Positions 1-10,700 of a stretch of 64,000 nt of DNA are shown here, piece after piece (position 1 is the first letter of the stretch; each line of letters opens with the position of its first letter). The stretch is from contig NZ_CP049017.1 of the NCBI RefSeq assembly GCF_014236795.1, forward strand, positions 288,001 through 352,000, read 5' to 3'. The position numbers were made by a program, and so were the translations under genes. Under the pieces are notes generated by a model. It did not search any database and was not told where the DNA came from. It saw nothing but the letters and a program-made list of their open reading frames with translations. This DNA is from Xanthomonas theicola. GTDB lineage: Bacteria > Pseudomonadota > Gammaproteobacteria > Xanthomonadales > Xanthomonadaceae.

Positions 1-1605
1 CGGCAGCGGGGTCCATTGGCTGCGCCGGCGCAGCAGTTCCTCGTCGCTGACCTCCAGGTGCAGCGAGCGCCCGGGCACGTCCAGTTCGATGATGTCGCCG
101 TCGCGCACCAGCGCCAGGGCGCCGCCGGTGGCGGCCTCGGGGGAGGCGTGCAGGACCACGGTGCCGTAGGCGGTGCCGCTCATGCGCGCGTCGGAGATGC
201 GCACCATGTCGGTGACGCCGGCGCGCAGCAGCTTCGGCGGCAGCGGCATGTTGCCGACCTCGGCCATGCCCGGGTAGCCGCGCGGGCCGCAGTTTTTCAG
301 CACCATGATGCAGTCGGCGTCGATGTCCAGGGCCGCGTCGTCGATGCGCGCCTTCATGTCCTCGATGCTCTCGAACACCACCGCGCGGCCGCGGTGCCGC
401 AGCAGGTGCGGCGAGGCGGCCGAGGGCTTGATCACCGCGCCGTCGGGGGCGAGGTTGCCGCGCAGCACGGCGATGCCGGCGTGTTCGCGGAACGGGGTGT
501 CCAGCGCATGGATCACCTCGCGGTTCCAGCACGGCGCCTGCGCCACGTTCTGGCCGAGGGTGCGGCCGTTGACGGTGGGGGCGTCCAGGTCCAGTTCGGC
601 GCCGAGTTCGCGCATCACCGCCGGCAGCCCGCCGGCGTAGTAGAAGTCTTCCATCAGGTACTGGCCGGACGGTTTCAGGTTGACCAGGCATGGCAGCCGC
701 GAGCCCAGTTGGTCCCAGTCGTCCAGGCGCAGCGGCACGCCCAGGCGCCCGGCGATGGCCAGCAGGTGGATCACCGCGTTGGTGGAGCCGCCGATCGCGG
801 CGTTGACCTTGATCGCGTTCTCGAACGCGCGCCGGGTCAGCACCTGCGACATGCGCAGGTCCTCCTCGACCATCTGCACGATGCGCCGGCCGCTGAGCCG
901 CGCCAGCCGCGCGCGGCGCGCATCGACGGCGGGGATGGCCGCGCTCTCCGGCAGCGACAGGCCCAGCGCTTCGACCATGCTGGCCATGGTCGAGGCGGTG
1001 CCCATGGTCATGCAGCTGCCCTTGGAGCGCTGCATGCAGGCTTCGGCCTCGACGAACTCGTCCTGGGTCAGGGTGCCGGCGCGGACCATCTCCGACATCT
1101 GGATCACGCCGGTGCCCGAGCCCAGCGGCTGCCCGCGCCAGTTGCCCGACAGCGACGGGCCGCCGGACAGGCCGATGGTCGGCAGGTCCACGCTGGCCGC
1201 GCCCATCAGCAGCGAGGGGGTGGTCTTGTCGCAACCCATCAGCAGCACCACGCCGTCCAGCGGATTGGCGCGGATCGACTCCTCCACGTCCATGCTGGCC
1301 AGGTTGCGGAACAGCATCGCGGTGGGCCGCATTTGCGTCTCGCCCAGCGACATCACCGGGAATTCCAGTGGGAACCCGCCGGCCTCGTAGACGCCGCGCT
1401 TCACGTGCTCGGCGAGTTCGCGCAGGTGGCCGTTGCACGGGGTCAGCTCCGACCAGGTGTTGCAGATGCCGATCACCGGGCGCCCGTCGAACATGTCGTG
1501 CGGGTGGCCTGCGCTCTTGAGCCAGCTGCGGTAGTAGAACCCTTGCTTGCCTTCGCGCCCGAACCACGCCTGGCTGCGGCGGACCGGTTTGGTGGGTGAG
1601 CCCAT
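1..1605 (-). CDS. IlvD/Edd-family sugar-acid (aldonate) dehydratase, C-terminus beyond the window
   Basis: Removes water from an aldonic acid (probably L-arabonate, D-xylonate or a related sugar acid) to give a 2-keto-3-deoxy acid, using a [2Fe-2S] cluster and Mg2+ in the cytoplasm. 535 residues are in the window; the family is about 575-580 long, so roughly 45 C-terminal residues are missing. The ATG at 1605 has a GAGGA ribosome binding site about 10 nt upstream. Conserved blocks seen: TPCNGH (Cys57), MGCDKTTPSLLMG (Cys near 125), SCMTMGTASTMAS (Cys near 198) and NAAIGGSTNAVIHL; the three cysteines match the cluster ligands known for this branch. The N-terminal 'RSQAWFGREGKQGFYYRSWL' and the 'PHDMFDGRPVIGI' segment are typical of arabonate-type enzymes rather than biosynthetic IlvD. 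It is divergent from a XylB-like dehydrogenase, consistent with an oxidative pentose/galactose pathway. Substrate is inferred. Confidence 0.9.
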   Translation of the reverse strand, partial: MGSPTKPVRRSQAWFGREGKQGFYYRSWLKSAGHPHDMFDGRPVIGICNTWSELTPCNGHLRELAEHVKRGVYEAGGFPLEFPVMSLGETQMRPTAMLFRNLASMDVEESIRANPLDGVVLLMGCDKTTPSLLMGAASVDLPTIGLSGGPSLSGNWRGQPLGSGTGVIQMSEMVRAGTLTQDEFVEAEACMQRSKGSCMTMGTASTMASMVEALGLSLPESAAIPAVDARRARLARLSGRRIVQMVEEDLRMSQVLTRRAFENAIKVNAAIGGSTNAVIHLLAIAGRLGVPLRLDDWDQLGSRLPCLVNLKPSGQYLMEDFYYAGGLPAVMRELGAELDLDAPTVNGRTLGQNVAQAPCWNREVIHALDTPFREHAGIAVLRGNLAPDGAVIKPSAASPHLLRHRGRAVVFESIEDMKARIDDAALDIDADCIMVLKNCGPRGYPGMAEVGNMPLPPKLLRAGVTDMVRISDARMSGTAYGTVVLHASPEAATGGALALVRDGDIIELDVPGRSLHLEVSDEELLRRRSQWTPLP

Positions 1606-1715
1606 GCTGGCGGAATCCTCGCGTCCTGGTCGGCCCGGAGCGGTGCCTGCGCAACCGGGCCCGGGGACTTTACGTTGGCGATGCTAGCGGGCATATTGAT
1701 ACATGAAAAATAACA

Positions 1716-1735
1716 AATATCTGCCAAAAGATATT
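1716..1735. promoter_or_regulatory. Palindromic candidate operator in the divergent sugar-oxidation promoter
   Basis: A perfect inverted repeat, AATATCT-N6-AGATATT, sits in a strikingly AT-rich stretch (about 1685-1760) in otherwise GC-rich DNA between the dehydratase (start 1605) and the dehydrogenase (start 1780). A second, weaker palindrome, GTAT-N5-ATAC, follows at about 1743-1755. Such a site could bind one regulator that controls both genes. The regulator is not in the window; the binding is inferred. Confidence 0.4.
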
Positions 1736-1779
1736 CTTTTTCGTATGTAGAATACCTCTCCACCTAGAGCGAAACGGCT

Positions 1780-2577
1780 ATGGACAACTCGGCAAGTGTG
1801 GCCCCTCCCCGCACCGGCAATGCAACCTACGGCAGCCTGCACGGGCGCCGCGTCTTCATCACCGGCGGCGGCTCGGGCATCGGCGCGGCCCTGGTCGAGG
1901 CGTTCGCCGGACAGGGCGCGCAGGTCGCCTTCATCGACATCGCCGAACAGGCCAGCGCGGCGCTGGCCGAGCGGCTGGCCGCGGCCGGCCTGGGCCGGCC
2001 GTGGTGGCGCCGCTGCGACGTCACCGATGTGCCCGCGCTGCAGGCGGCGCTGGGCGAGGCCGCTGCCGCGCTGGGCGATTTCCACGTGCTGCTCAACAAT
2101 GTCGGCAGCGACGACCGGCATACGCTGGAGGCGGTGACCCCGGCGTACTGGGATCACCGCGTGGCGATCAACCAGCGCGCCGCGTTCTTCGCCATCCAGG
2201 CGGCGGTGCCGGGCATGCAGCGGCTCGGCGGCGGCTCGATCATCAACCTCGGTTCCACCGGCTGGCAGACCAAGACCGGCGGCTATCCGGTCTACGCCAC
2301 CGCCAAGTCCTCGGTGAACGGGCTGACCCGCGGCTTGGCGCGCGAACTGGGCGCGACGCGGATCCGCATCAACGTGCTGACTCCGGGTTGGGTGATGACC
2401 GAGCGCCAGATCGCGCTGTGGCTGGACGAGGCCGGCGAGCGCGAACTGGCGCGCAACCAGTGCCTGCCGGACAAGGTGATGCCCGAGGACATCGCGCGCA
2501 TGGCGCTGTTCCTGGCCTCGGACGAATCGCGCGCGATCACTGCGCAGGAATTCGTGGTGGACGCGGGCTGGAGCTGA
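1780..2577 (+). CDS. XylB-like NAD-dependent sugar 1-dehydrogenase (SDR family)
   Basis: A 265-residue short-chain dehydrogenase, probably oxidising an aldose to its lactone as the first step before the neighbouring aldonate dehydratase. The Rossmann glycine motif TGGGSGIG is at about residues 29-36, NNVG follows near 105, and the catalytic Tyr-x3-Lys is YATAK near 170. The tract after NNVG, 'SDDRHTLEAVTPAYWDHR', and the C-terminal 'VVDAGWS' closely match Caulobacter XylB-type xylose dehydrogenases as I know them. It starts at the ATG at 1780, about 175 bp from the divergent dehydratase start. The sugar could be D-xylose, L-arabinose or D-galactose; sequence alone does not decide. Its stop is directly followed by the fhaB fragment on the other strand. 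Confidence 0.88.
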   Translation: MDNSASVAPPRTGNATYGSLHGRRVFITGGGSGIGAALVEAFAGQGAQVAFIDIAEQASAALAERLAAAGLGRPWWRRCDVTDVPALQAALGEAAAALGDFHVLLNNVGSDDRHTLEAVTPAYWDHRVAINQRAAFFAIQAAVPGMQRLGGGSIINLGSTGWQTKTGGYPVYATAKSSVNGLTRGLARELGATRIRINVLTPGWVMTERQIALWLDEAGERELARNQCLPDKVMPEDIARMALFLASDESRAITAQEFVVDAGWS

Positions 2578-2584
2578 GCGGCGG

Positions 2585-3870
2585 CGGCGAATTTGTCTTT
2601 GCTGGCGTAGGTGCGGGTGTCCTGCAGGCTCTGGATGTTGAGGTCGCCGCCGATGGCGGCGCGCACCGTGTCGGCGGAGAGGACGGCGCCTTTGAGCGTG
2701 GTGTCGTGGCCGCTGATGATGGTGGCGGCGTGGCCTGCCGACAGGTGGCTGTTGCGCTGGGTGACCTCCATGCCGTCGGCCTTGCCGTGGGCGCCGCTGG
2801 CGCTGGCGGTGAGGCCGGCGGCGGCGCCGCCGGCACCATAGGTGACCGCCACGCCCACTGCCGCGCTCTTGCTCTTGCTGGTGCTGTGCTGCTCGACGGT
2901 GTTCTGTGCCGCTTCCAGGGTGATGTCGTGGTCGGCGGCCAGCAGCAGGGTGTTGCCGGCGGTGATGTCGCTGCCGCGCACCAGGAGTTTGCTGTCCTGG
3001 CCGCCGCCGGTGGCGATCAGGTTGACGGTGCCACCGGCCTGCAACGTGGAGCCCTTGGCGGTGGAGCTGCGCTGCTGGGTCTCGCTCTGGCTCTGGCTGC
3101 CGCCCACGGTGACGGCGACGTTGACATTGGCCGCCTGCGCCGCACCCTTGGCGGTGTCGGCGTTCATGACACTGCTGGCGGCCCGGCCGGCGCCATAGGC
3201 GCTGTAGGCCGCCGAGGCGCCGGCCAGAGCCTGCAGGCGCGGGTCGCCTGCGGCCTGCCGGCCGGCGTCGGCACTGCGCACGGCGGCCTGGGCCAGGTTG
3301 AGCGCGCCCGCGCTCAAGGTGACCGACAAGCCGCCTTGCTTGAACGCGGTGCGCTGGTCGGTGCTGGACGTGTCATGCACTTCGGTGATGGCGATGTCCT
3401 TGGCCTTGGCGGTGAGGTCGCCCTGCAAGGCCAGCACGTCGCTGCCGGTGATCGCCAGCGTGTTGCCGGCGACCAGGGCGACGTTGCCCTCCAGGCTACC
3501 GACCGTGGTGCCGGTGTGGCTCACATCGGCGATGTCGGCCTCGGTCTTGACCGTCTGCTTGCCGAGGGTGACGCCGATGCCGCCGCTGCCGAACAGGCCG
3601 GATTTCTTGACCTGCTGGTCGTGTTCCTCGCGGTGCGTGCTCTGCGCCGTTGCCAGGGTCAGGTCGTGGCCGGCGGCCAGCACCACGTTGCCGCTGCCGA
3701 CGAGTTGCGCACCTTGCGCCAGCAGGTCGTGGCCGGCCACGGCGCTGATCCGTTCGCCGCGGTGCCGCCGGCGTTGTTCAGCGCCTGCGCGCGGGTGTCG
3801 ACCGCGACCGTGCCGCCGACCGCGCTGCCGCGGTTGGACAGGCCGGCGCCTTCCAGGCGCAGGGTCGAAC
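2585..3870 (-). pseudogene. Toxin-less fragment of a second fhaB/cdiA gene, a two-piece mosaic
   Basis: This stretch is a diverged partial copy of the large upstream fhaB. About 2590-3745 matches 6765-7900 of fhaB in the same orientation (the FHA-2-like part, with motifs such as GLFGSGGIGVTLGKQTVKTE and SLQDTRTYAS). About 3775-3870 matches a different place, near 11940-12010 in the FHA-1 'LDN' repeats. There is no signal peptide, TPS domain, pretoxin or toxin. An open frame crosses the junction and runs on antisense into the dehydrogenase gene, but it lacks any sign of being a secreted protein. It begins at the stop codon of the immunity gene. It is best read as an orphan left by duplication and deletion at a contact-dependent-inhibition locus, and it could serve as homology for recombination. 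Confidence 0.8.
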
Positions 3871-3871
3871 C

Positions 3872-4783
3872 TTATGGGATGAATGTTTCGCTCCACTGGC
3901 TAAAATCGAATTGGCCGGGATTGCGCCGCAACACATGCGCGCAGTAGCGATCGATCGCATCCACTGGATCGTGCAATACCCGCAGGTTACCAATATCACC
4001 CTCGTGAACATGGTAAACCACCTGATCCCGACGTGTGGAGCAGACGAAGAACTGGTCTCCCACAGGACCGCCAACGCCGACGGGTCTGGTGTCCAGGAAA
4101 CACCTGAACTTTATTCTTTTTATGCCATCCTTTTTTTCCACCGCATCTGGAAACAGCTCGACGATCTTGGGCAGCCACTTCTTTTTCCAGCCCTTGCCGA
4201 GCGTCTCCAGGTAGCTGTCCGCATCCTTCCATTTGGAAGACGGATGGCCGATCAGCTGACGATTGGCCAGGTAACTTTCGCCCACGCGCCCCGGGATGCG
4301 CCAGCCATCGGTGCGCCACAGCCAGGACTTTGCCAGACCATCGGGCAGGCTGAGCAGGGAACCGAAGCTGTCGTTGCCATCCTCATACGTATCACCGGGG
4401 AATGTTGGAGACACTTCCACCATACGATCATGCATATCGAAAAAAAGGACCGTAACTGGAATACGCGGCTCTTCGGGATTCATCAGATCCTTGATGAGCA
4501 TGATTCCAAGCAGCAGCGGCCCCGAGCCTTCCTGGAAAGCAGCATATGACTGTGGCTGAAGTTGCTTTAGCGGATCCAGCACCCAATCCTTCCCGCGCGA
4601 CAGCATTCCAGCGATGTCATCGTTTGTAATGCCTTTTTTGTTCACTTCCTTTAAGAAATCGTAGCCCTCCGGAACGTCCTTGATACGTGAATACCTGCCC
4701 CCGTTAAATGCCTCATTGAACTCAATGGCGGAAACTCCCATTTTTTCCCAATCCACACTATTTTCGTCAACACCTCGTTTCAC
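3872..4783 (-). CDS. Putative immunity protein for the FhaB/CdiA nuclease toxin
   Basis: A 303-residue protein with no signal peptide or obvious membrane segment, so probably cytoplasmic. Its ATG overlaps the fhaB stop codon (ATGA, 4780-4783), the arrangement expected of a toxin-immunity pair. It should bind and neutralise the HNH-like C-terminal toxin of the neighbouring exoprotein; this is inferred from position, not from a family I recognise. Visible features are a Trp-rich middle (KSWLWRTDGWRIPGR) and a basic GKGWKKKWLPK segment. By eye, base composition is clearly less GC-rich than surrounding genes, like the last part of fhaB, suggesting the toxin tip and this gene arrived together. Most CDI immunity proteins are shorter (about 100-180 residues), so its length is unusual. 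It could instead be a fusion of two domains. Confidence 0.7.
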   Translation of the reverse strand: MKRGVDENSVDWEKMGVSAIEFNEAFNGGRYSRIKDVPEGYDFLKEVNKKGITNDDIAGMLSRGKDWVLDPLKQLQPQSYAAFQEGSGPLLLGIMLIKDLMNPEEPRIPVTVLFFDMHDRMVEVSPTFPGDTYEDGNDSFGSLLSLPDGLAKSWLWRTDGWRIPGRVGESYLANRQLIGHPSSKWKDADSYLETLGKGWKKKWLPKIVELFPDAVEKKDGIKRIKFRCFLDTRPVGVGGPVGDQFFVCSTRRDQVVYHVHEGDIGNLRVLHDPVDAIDRYCAHVLRRNPGQFDFSQWSETFIP

Positions 4784-7700
4784 TTGACCTCTCCTTCCGC
4801 ACGATATCGCGCAACAATACGCCTAACCTTGCCTCTGAATGCAGCCTGAGAATCATCCAAGTATTTCTTATACTCCGCACTCACCGGCCTCCCATTCCAC
4901 GTACTCCATCCCTCTCCAAGGCCCTCCACCTTACACCCCTTGGAGCAGTTCGGCGATGCCAGCATCGGTTGCAGATTTGCGGGATCGTTCAATATTTCGT
5001 TCTTGAGGCTCTTGGGCAAATCATTGAATCCGTCGATCGCTCCAATCGCATTCTTCGGCAAGATATGATCAACATGCACCTTCGCCGTGGCCGGCACCAC
5101 CTCTCTGGCGCCCGTCAACGGATTGATCCATGTCAGTTCGTTCTTCGCATTCGCCCAACTGCCGCTGATGACCTTGCCATTCAGCCAGAGCGTCTCTCCC
5201 GCGGCTTTGACCACAGGACGCACGATCAAGCCGATCGGTTTGGCGACGATCGCCGGCAGCGCCGCAAGCGCAATATCGGTGCCAGCGCCTTGGGTGTCGC
5301 CTTGTGCAAGCTGACGCGCGATACCGATCCCCATCCCGATATCGCCGGTAAAGCTTTCGACGATGGCCTGGCCATCCCGGCCAATCCCGGCCGACGCGTA
5401 GGCCAGCAGTTCAGGGTGATAGAGCTCTTGCAATGTGTTCTTGCTCAATCCCGCCGAGCCGAGCGCGTCGTAGACCTGCTTGAACTGCGCCGGGTTTCTT
5501 GCCAGCGTCGTCCCAAACTGGTGGACGTCGTTGTACTCCTTGTCCGTGGCTCGAAACGCCTGTCCCCAATCGTAACTACTGTGATTGCCGTGCAGGAAAT
5601 ACAGCGCCTGCGTGTCGACGGTGTCTCGGCCAACCTGCTTGGCGATGGTCGCATCGACCTGCGCGGCCGCTTCAACCGTCAAACGCCGCTTCGCGTCTTC
5701 GACGCTGATGCCCTCCTGGCTCGCGAATGCCTCGGCGTTTTGATTGATCCAGTCGATCTCGACCTGATGCAGCTGCCGGTTGTTGGTGTCTTCGTTGAAC
5801 GCACCGGCCGCTCCCCCGGCGCCGCCGGCGACCGCGCCCAGGCCCGCCGCTAGACCTGCGCCGACGGCTTGCTTTACCCCTTCCGGCAAATCCTTGGTGA
5901 TCGCATCCAGCCCCCGCGCCGCGGAGGCGCCTGCGCCCGCACCCAGCGCGCCCTGGACGCCACCGCCCAATAGCCCCATCGCCGTGTGCGCGGCGACGCG
6001 GTATTGGCCACCCTCGTCCCACTTGGCGGCTTCCGCCGCGTTGCCCTGCGCGCGCAGTTGCGATGCCTTGTGCGAGGCATAGTCGCCCACCGCCTTGCCC
6101 GCCTGCTGCCCAAACGTCGCAGTGATCTCGGCCCCGGCACTGACTTGCTGCTGCAGTTTCTGCCCGTCCCAACCCTTGACCAGGCCGTTGGCGCTATCGC
6201 CGGTGAGCACGTCGCGGTGCAATCCGGCCAGGGTGTCCTGGACGCTTTGCCCGGTCCTGGCCTGCTGCCCGGCCTGGTCGGTGATCGCCACCGCGCCGCC
6301 GCTGATGCCGCTGGTGGTCAGCGCGGTGTCGCTGCCGCTCTTGCTAGCATAGCCGGCACCCGCACCTTGCGCGCCGCTGCCCTGGTTCTGCCAGGACCAG
6401 GTGCTGCCCTTGTTGGTGGTCGGCGGCGTCTGGGTCTTCTCGCCGCCCGTCTTGCCGCCGCCGGCAGCGTAGCCGCCCGACAGGCTGATGCCGTTGGCGT
6501 CGTAACGGCTGGTGTTGGTGATGTCGCTGACCGTCAGCGTGCCGGTCTGCAGGCGGTTGGTGCCGGCCGCCACCGCCGCCGGGGCGCTGGCGATCACGCC
6601 GCCCTTCAGGTCGGTGTTGCCGCCCACGCGCAGGTCGAAGCCGCCCTTGCCGGCCTGGATGCCGCTCTGCTCGGTGACGCTGGCAAAGTCGCCGTTGACC
6701 TGGTTGCTGCTGTAGCTGGCGCTGCCGCTGACGCCTGCCCCGACGGTCACGCTGCCGCCGACCGCTTTGTCCTGGCTGGCGTAGGTGCGGGTGTCCTGCA
6801 GGCTCTGGATGGCCAGGTCGCCGCCGATGGCGGCGCGCACCGTGTCGGCGGAGAGGACGGCGCCTTTGAGCGTGGTGTCGTGGCCGCTGATGATGGTGGC
6901 GGCGTGGCCTGCCGACAGGTGGCTGTTGCGCTGGGTGACCTCCATGCCGTCGGCCTTGCCGTGGGCGCCGCTGGCGCTGGCGGTGAGGCCGGCGGCGGCG
7001 CCGCCGGCACCATAGGTGACCGCCACGCCCACTGCCGCGCTCTTGCTCTTGCTGGTGCTGTGCTGCTCGACGGTGTTCTGTGCCGCTTCCAGGGTGATGT
7101 CGTGGTCGGCGGCCAGCAGCAGGGTGTTGCCAGCCTTGACGTCGCTGCCGCGTACCAGGAGTTTGCTGTCCTGGCCGCCGCCGGTGGCGATCAGGTGGAC
7201 GTTGCCGCCGGCCTGCAGGGTGGAGCCCTTGGCGGTGGAGCTGCGCTGCTGGGTCTGGCTCTGGCTCTGGCTGCCGCCCACGGTGACGGCGATGCTGACA
7301 TTGGCCGCTTGCGCGGCGCCCTGGGCGCTGCCGGAGGCCAACGCGCTGCTGGCGGCCCGGCCGGCGCCATAGGCGCTGTAGGCGGCAGACGCACCGGCCA
7401 GGGCCTGCAGGCGCGGGTCGCCTGCGGCCTGCTTGCCGGCGTCGGCACTGCTCACGGCGGCCTGGGCCAGGTTGAGCGCGGCCGCACTCAAGGTGACCGA
7501 CAGGCCGCCCTGCTTGAACGCGGTGCGCTGGTCGTAGCTGGACGTGTTATGGACTTCGGTGATGGCGATGTCCTTGGCCTTGGCGGTGAGGTCGCCCTGC
7601 AAGGCCAGCACGTCGCTGCCGGTGATCGCCAGGGTGTTGCCGGCGATCAGGGTGACGTTGCCCGCCAGGCTACCGACCGTGGTGCCGGTGTGGCTCACAT

Positions 7701-10700
7701 CGGCGATGTCGGCCTCGGTCTTGACCGTCTGCTTGCCGAGGGTGACGCCGATGCCGCCGCTGCCGAACAGGCCGGTTTTCACGGTCTTCTTGTCGTGCGC
7801 TTCGCTATGCGTGCTCTGTGCCGTTTCAAGGGTCAGGTTGTTGCCGGCCGCGAGCACCACATCGCCGGTACCGACGATCTGGGTGCCCTGCGACAACAGA
7901 TCGTTGCCTGCCGCAACTGAGATTTGCTCGCCGCTGAGCGAGCCGGTGATCGCCAGGCGGTCGTGCGTTTCGTCGTGCGTGGTGACGGTCTTGCCGGACA
8001 GCGCTTCCTTCTTGCGGACTTCCTTGTCCACCACCGCATCATGCTGCTCTTGCGTGGCCAGCAGCGCGATGTCGCGGCCGGCGGCCAGGGCGATGCCGCC
8101 GGTCTGGCTGGCGGCGGCGGTCGAGGCCAGGCTCAGGTCGCGGCCGGCTTGCATGACGATGTCGCCGCCGGCGCCGAGCTGGGTGCCGCGCACGGTCTCG
8201 TCGTAGGTCGCGGTGGCCAGTGCGTTGCGCTTGGTGACGGTGCTGCGCTCGCGTGAGCTGCTGTCTACTGCCGCCGCGCTGTTGAGGTCGCGCCCGGCCT
8301 GCAGGGCCAGGGCCTGGCCGGCGCTGACCTGCGCGGCGGTCAGGGTCAGGTCGTTGCCGGCGGCCAGCACCACGCGGCCGGCGCCCTGCACGGTGGTGCC
8401 GAGGTGGGTGACCTCGCGGCTGCGCTGGACGTTGCGGTCGTTGGCGGTGGTGTCGGTGCTGTGGGAGAGCGTCTGCGTGCTCAGGTTGAGGTTGTTGCCC
8501 GCCACGAGCTGGGTCACGCCGTCGGTGCCGGCGTTGCGCAGTTGCGCGGCCTGCAGGGTGACGTCGCCGCCGGCCGCCACCGACAGCACGCCATGGCCAT
8601 GGCTGCCGGTGACGTACAGGCCGGCGACGCGCTCGAGCTGGGTGGTGGCGACCTGGTGGTCGCCGGTGAGTGTTTCCACGGTGGAGGCGACGGTGACGTT
8701 GCCGGCTGCCTGGACGCTCAACGCGTCGACGGCGGTGACGGTGGCGCCTTCGATGCGGATGTCGCTGGCCGCGCGCAGCCCCACCTGGTCGCCGCTGATG
8801 CGGCCGCCCAGGTGTTCGATGCGTCCGGCGTCGATGGACACCCGCTGGCGTCCGGCAATGGTGCCGGTGTTCTCCAGGCCGCCGGCCAGGGCGAGGTCGA
8901 CCTTGGCGCCGGCCAGCAGCGCGCCGCCCTTGTCCAGGTCGCCCGGGCGCAGGCGCAGGTACACCTGCGGCACCAGCGCGGTGGTGGTGCGGCCGTCGGG
9001 CAGGGGGATGGTCTGCTCCACCAGCCAGACGATGTCGCTGGTCAGCTGCGCCATCTGCGCTGCGCTCAGCGCCACGCCCGGGCGCAGGTTCCAGGCCTTG
9101 CCGACGGTGGCCCCAGCCTCCAGCAGCGCCTGGTACTGCGCCTCGTCGCTCTTGTAGCCTTCCAGGAAGCGCCGCCCGGTGAGCTGGCCGATCTGCTCGC
9201 GCACCAGTTTTTGTTCGTAGTAGCCGTCGCCCAGGCGTTTTTGCAGGGTGTCGGCGGAATGGCCCATCTGGTTGAGCAGATAGTCCGAACTCAGCCAGGT
9301 CTTGTGGTCGGTGAAGCGCGGGTCGGTCTCGACCAGGTAGCTGCCGCCAGAGGGTCTCACCGTGAACAGGCTGCCGGTGGGGGCGCGTGTATCGGGTGTG
9401 CCCATGGCGATGCGATCCGGTGAACCGCCGGCCGCCTCCACCACGCGCGCGCCGCTGACCGGGCCGCTGCTGCCGACGCTGCCGACGGTACCGGTGCTGC
9501 CACCGCTGGCCGCCTGCGTGCCTGCGGCAATGGCGCGATCGGCGGCATTGGCCGCCAGGCCGCCCGGACCACGCACAGCGCCTGCGCCGGTGCCGGTCGG
9601 CGCGGTCTGCGGTCCGTGCAGGTTGAGGTTGGCGAGCGCTGCGCCATTCTGGACGTTGGGTGCGTCGCGGCCCTGGTTGAGGTTGCTCAGGTCGCCCACG
9701 TCGATGCGCAGCGTGCCGCCACTGGTGATGGCGCCGCCCACCTGGCCGATCTGCTCGGAGATCGACGGGTTGCTCCAGTGGCGCGTGGTGCCGTTGTAGG
9801 CCGTGGACACGTTGCTGAAGTGGTGGGTCCTGAAGAGCGTGTAGGCGAGGTTGGTGACGCTGGCCTGGCGGGTGAGCCCGCCGATGGCCAGGTCGCCGCC
9901 GGCGGCGATGCGCGCGTAGGCGTTGCGCAGGGCATCGGTGCCGATGCGCATGGCGCCGCCGGCATGGATCACCGCTTCGGGACCCGCGCCGGGCTGCAGC
10001 ACGTCTTCGACCACGCTGCGCGTGGCCATGCGATGGTGTTCGTTGTCGCCGAGTCCCCCGCCGCCGGTGCCCTGCGGGTTGCTGAGGATGCGGTCGGGAT
10101 CGGTGTAGGTGAACTGTGCCCACAACTGCACGCAGTTGGTGGTGCAGGTGCCGTAGGTGTTGGAGTACCTCAGCGTGTCGCTGACGTAGCGGAATGTGGG
10201 CGAGCCGGGTTCGATCTTGGCGAGCTCGGCGAACGGATCGCCGGCGCCGGCGCCGACCTGGTCGGGGTTGGCCTGCCGGTCCCGCCGGCCGACGTAGTAG
10301 ACGGTCAGCGTGCCGGTGCGCGGATCCAGCCGCGTGCGCTCGCCGCTGGCGCTGTACAGGCCGCCGCGTCCGAACAGGTAGGCGCTGGTCTTGGGGGTGA
10401 CCCGGATGACCGCGCGCCGCACGCTGTACCCGTCGGGGGTGAGGTAGGGCGTGTCCTCCAGGATGTCCTCGGGGCTGAGGTAGTAGACCTCCCACGCGCT
10501 GTAGTTGCTGGTCGAGCGGATGTTGGAGGTGGCGTTCTTGCCGTTGTGGCGCCAGTTCGGCTGGTCCAGGCGCACCGGCGCCAGGGTCGTGGTGGTCTGG
10601 GTGACCACCACGTTCTGGCGGAGGTTGTTGATCGCGGTGGCTTGCAGGTCGAGATCGCCGGCCACCTCGATGGTGGAGCCGAGATTGTCGATCTGGCGTG

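Noticed and set aside
16..1599. Long plus-strand open frames over the dehydratase
   Set aside because: They are antisense to a gene with clear IlvD-type motifs and arise from high GC with few stop codons; their His/Arg/Ala-rich translations match no protein.
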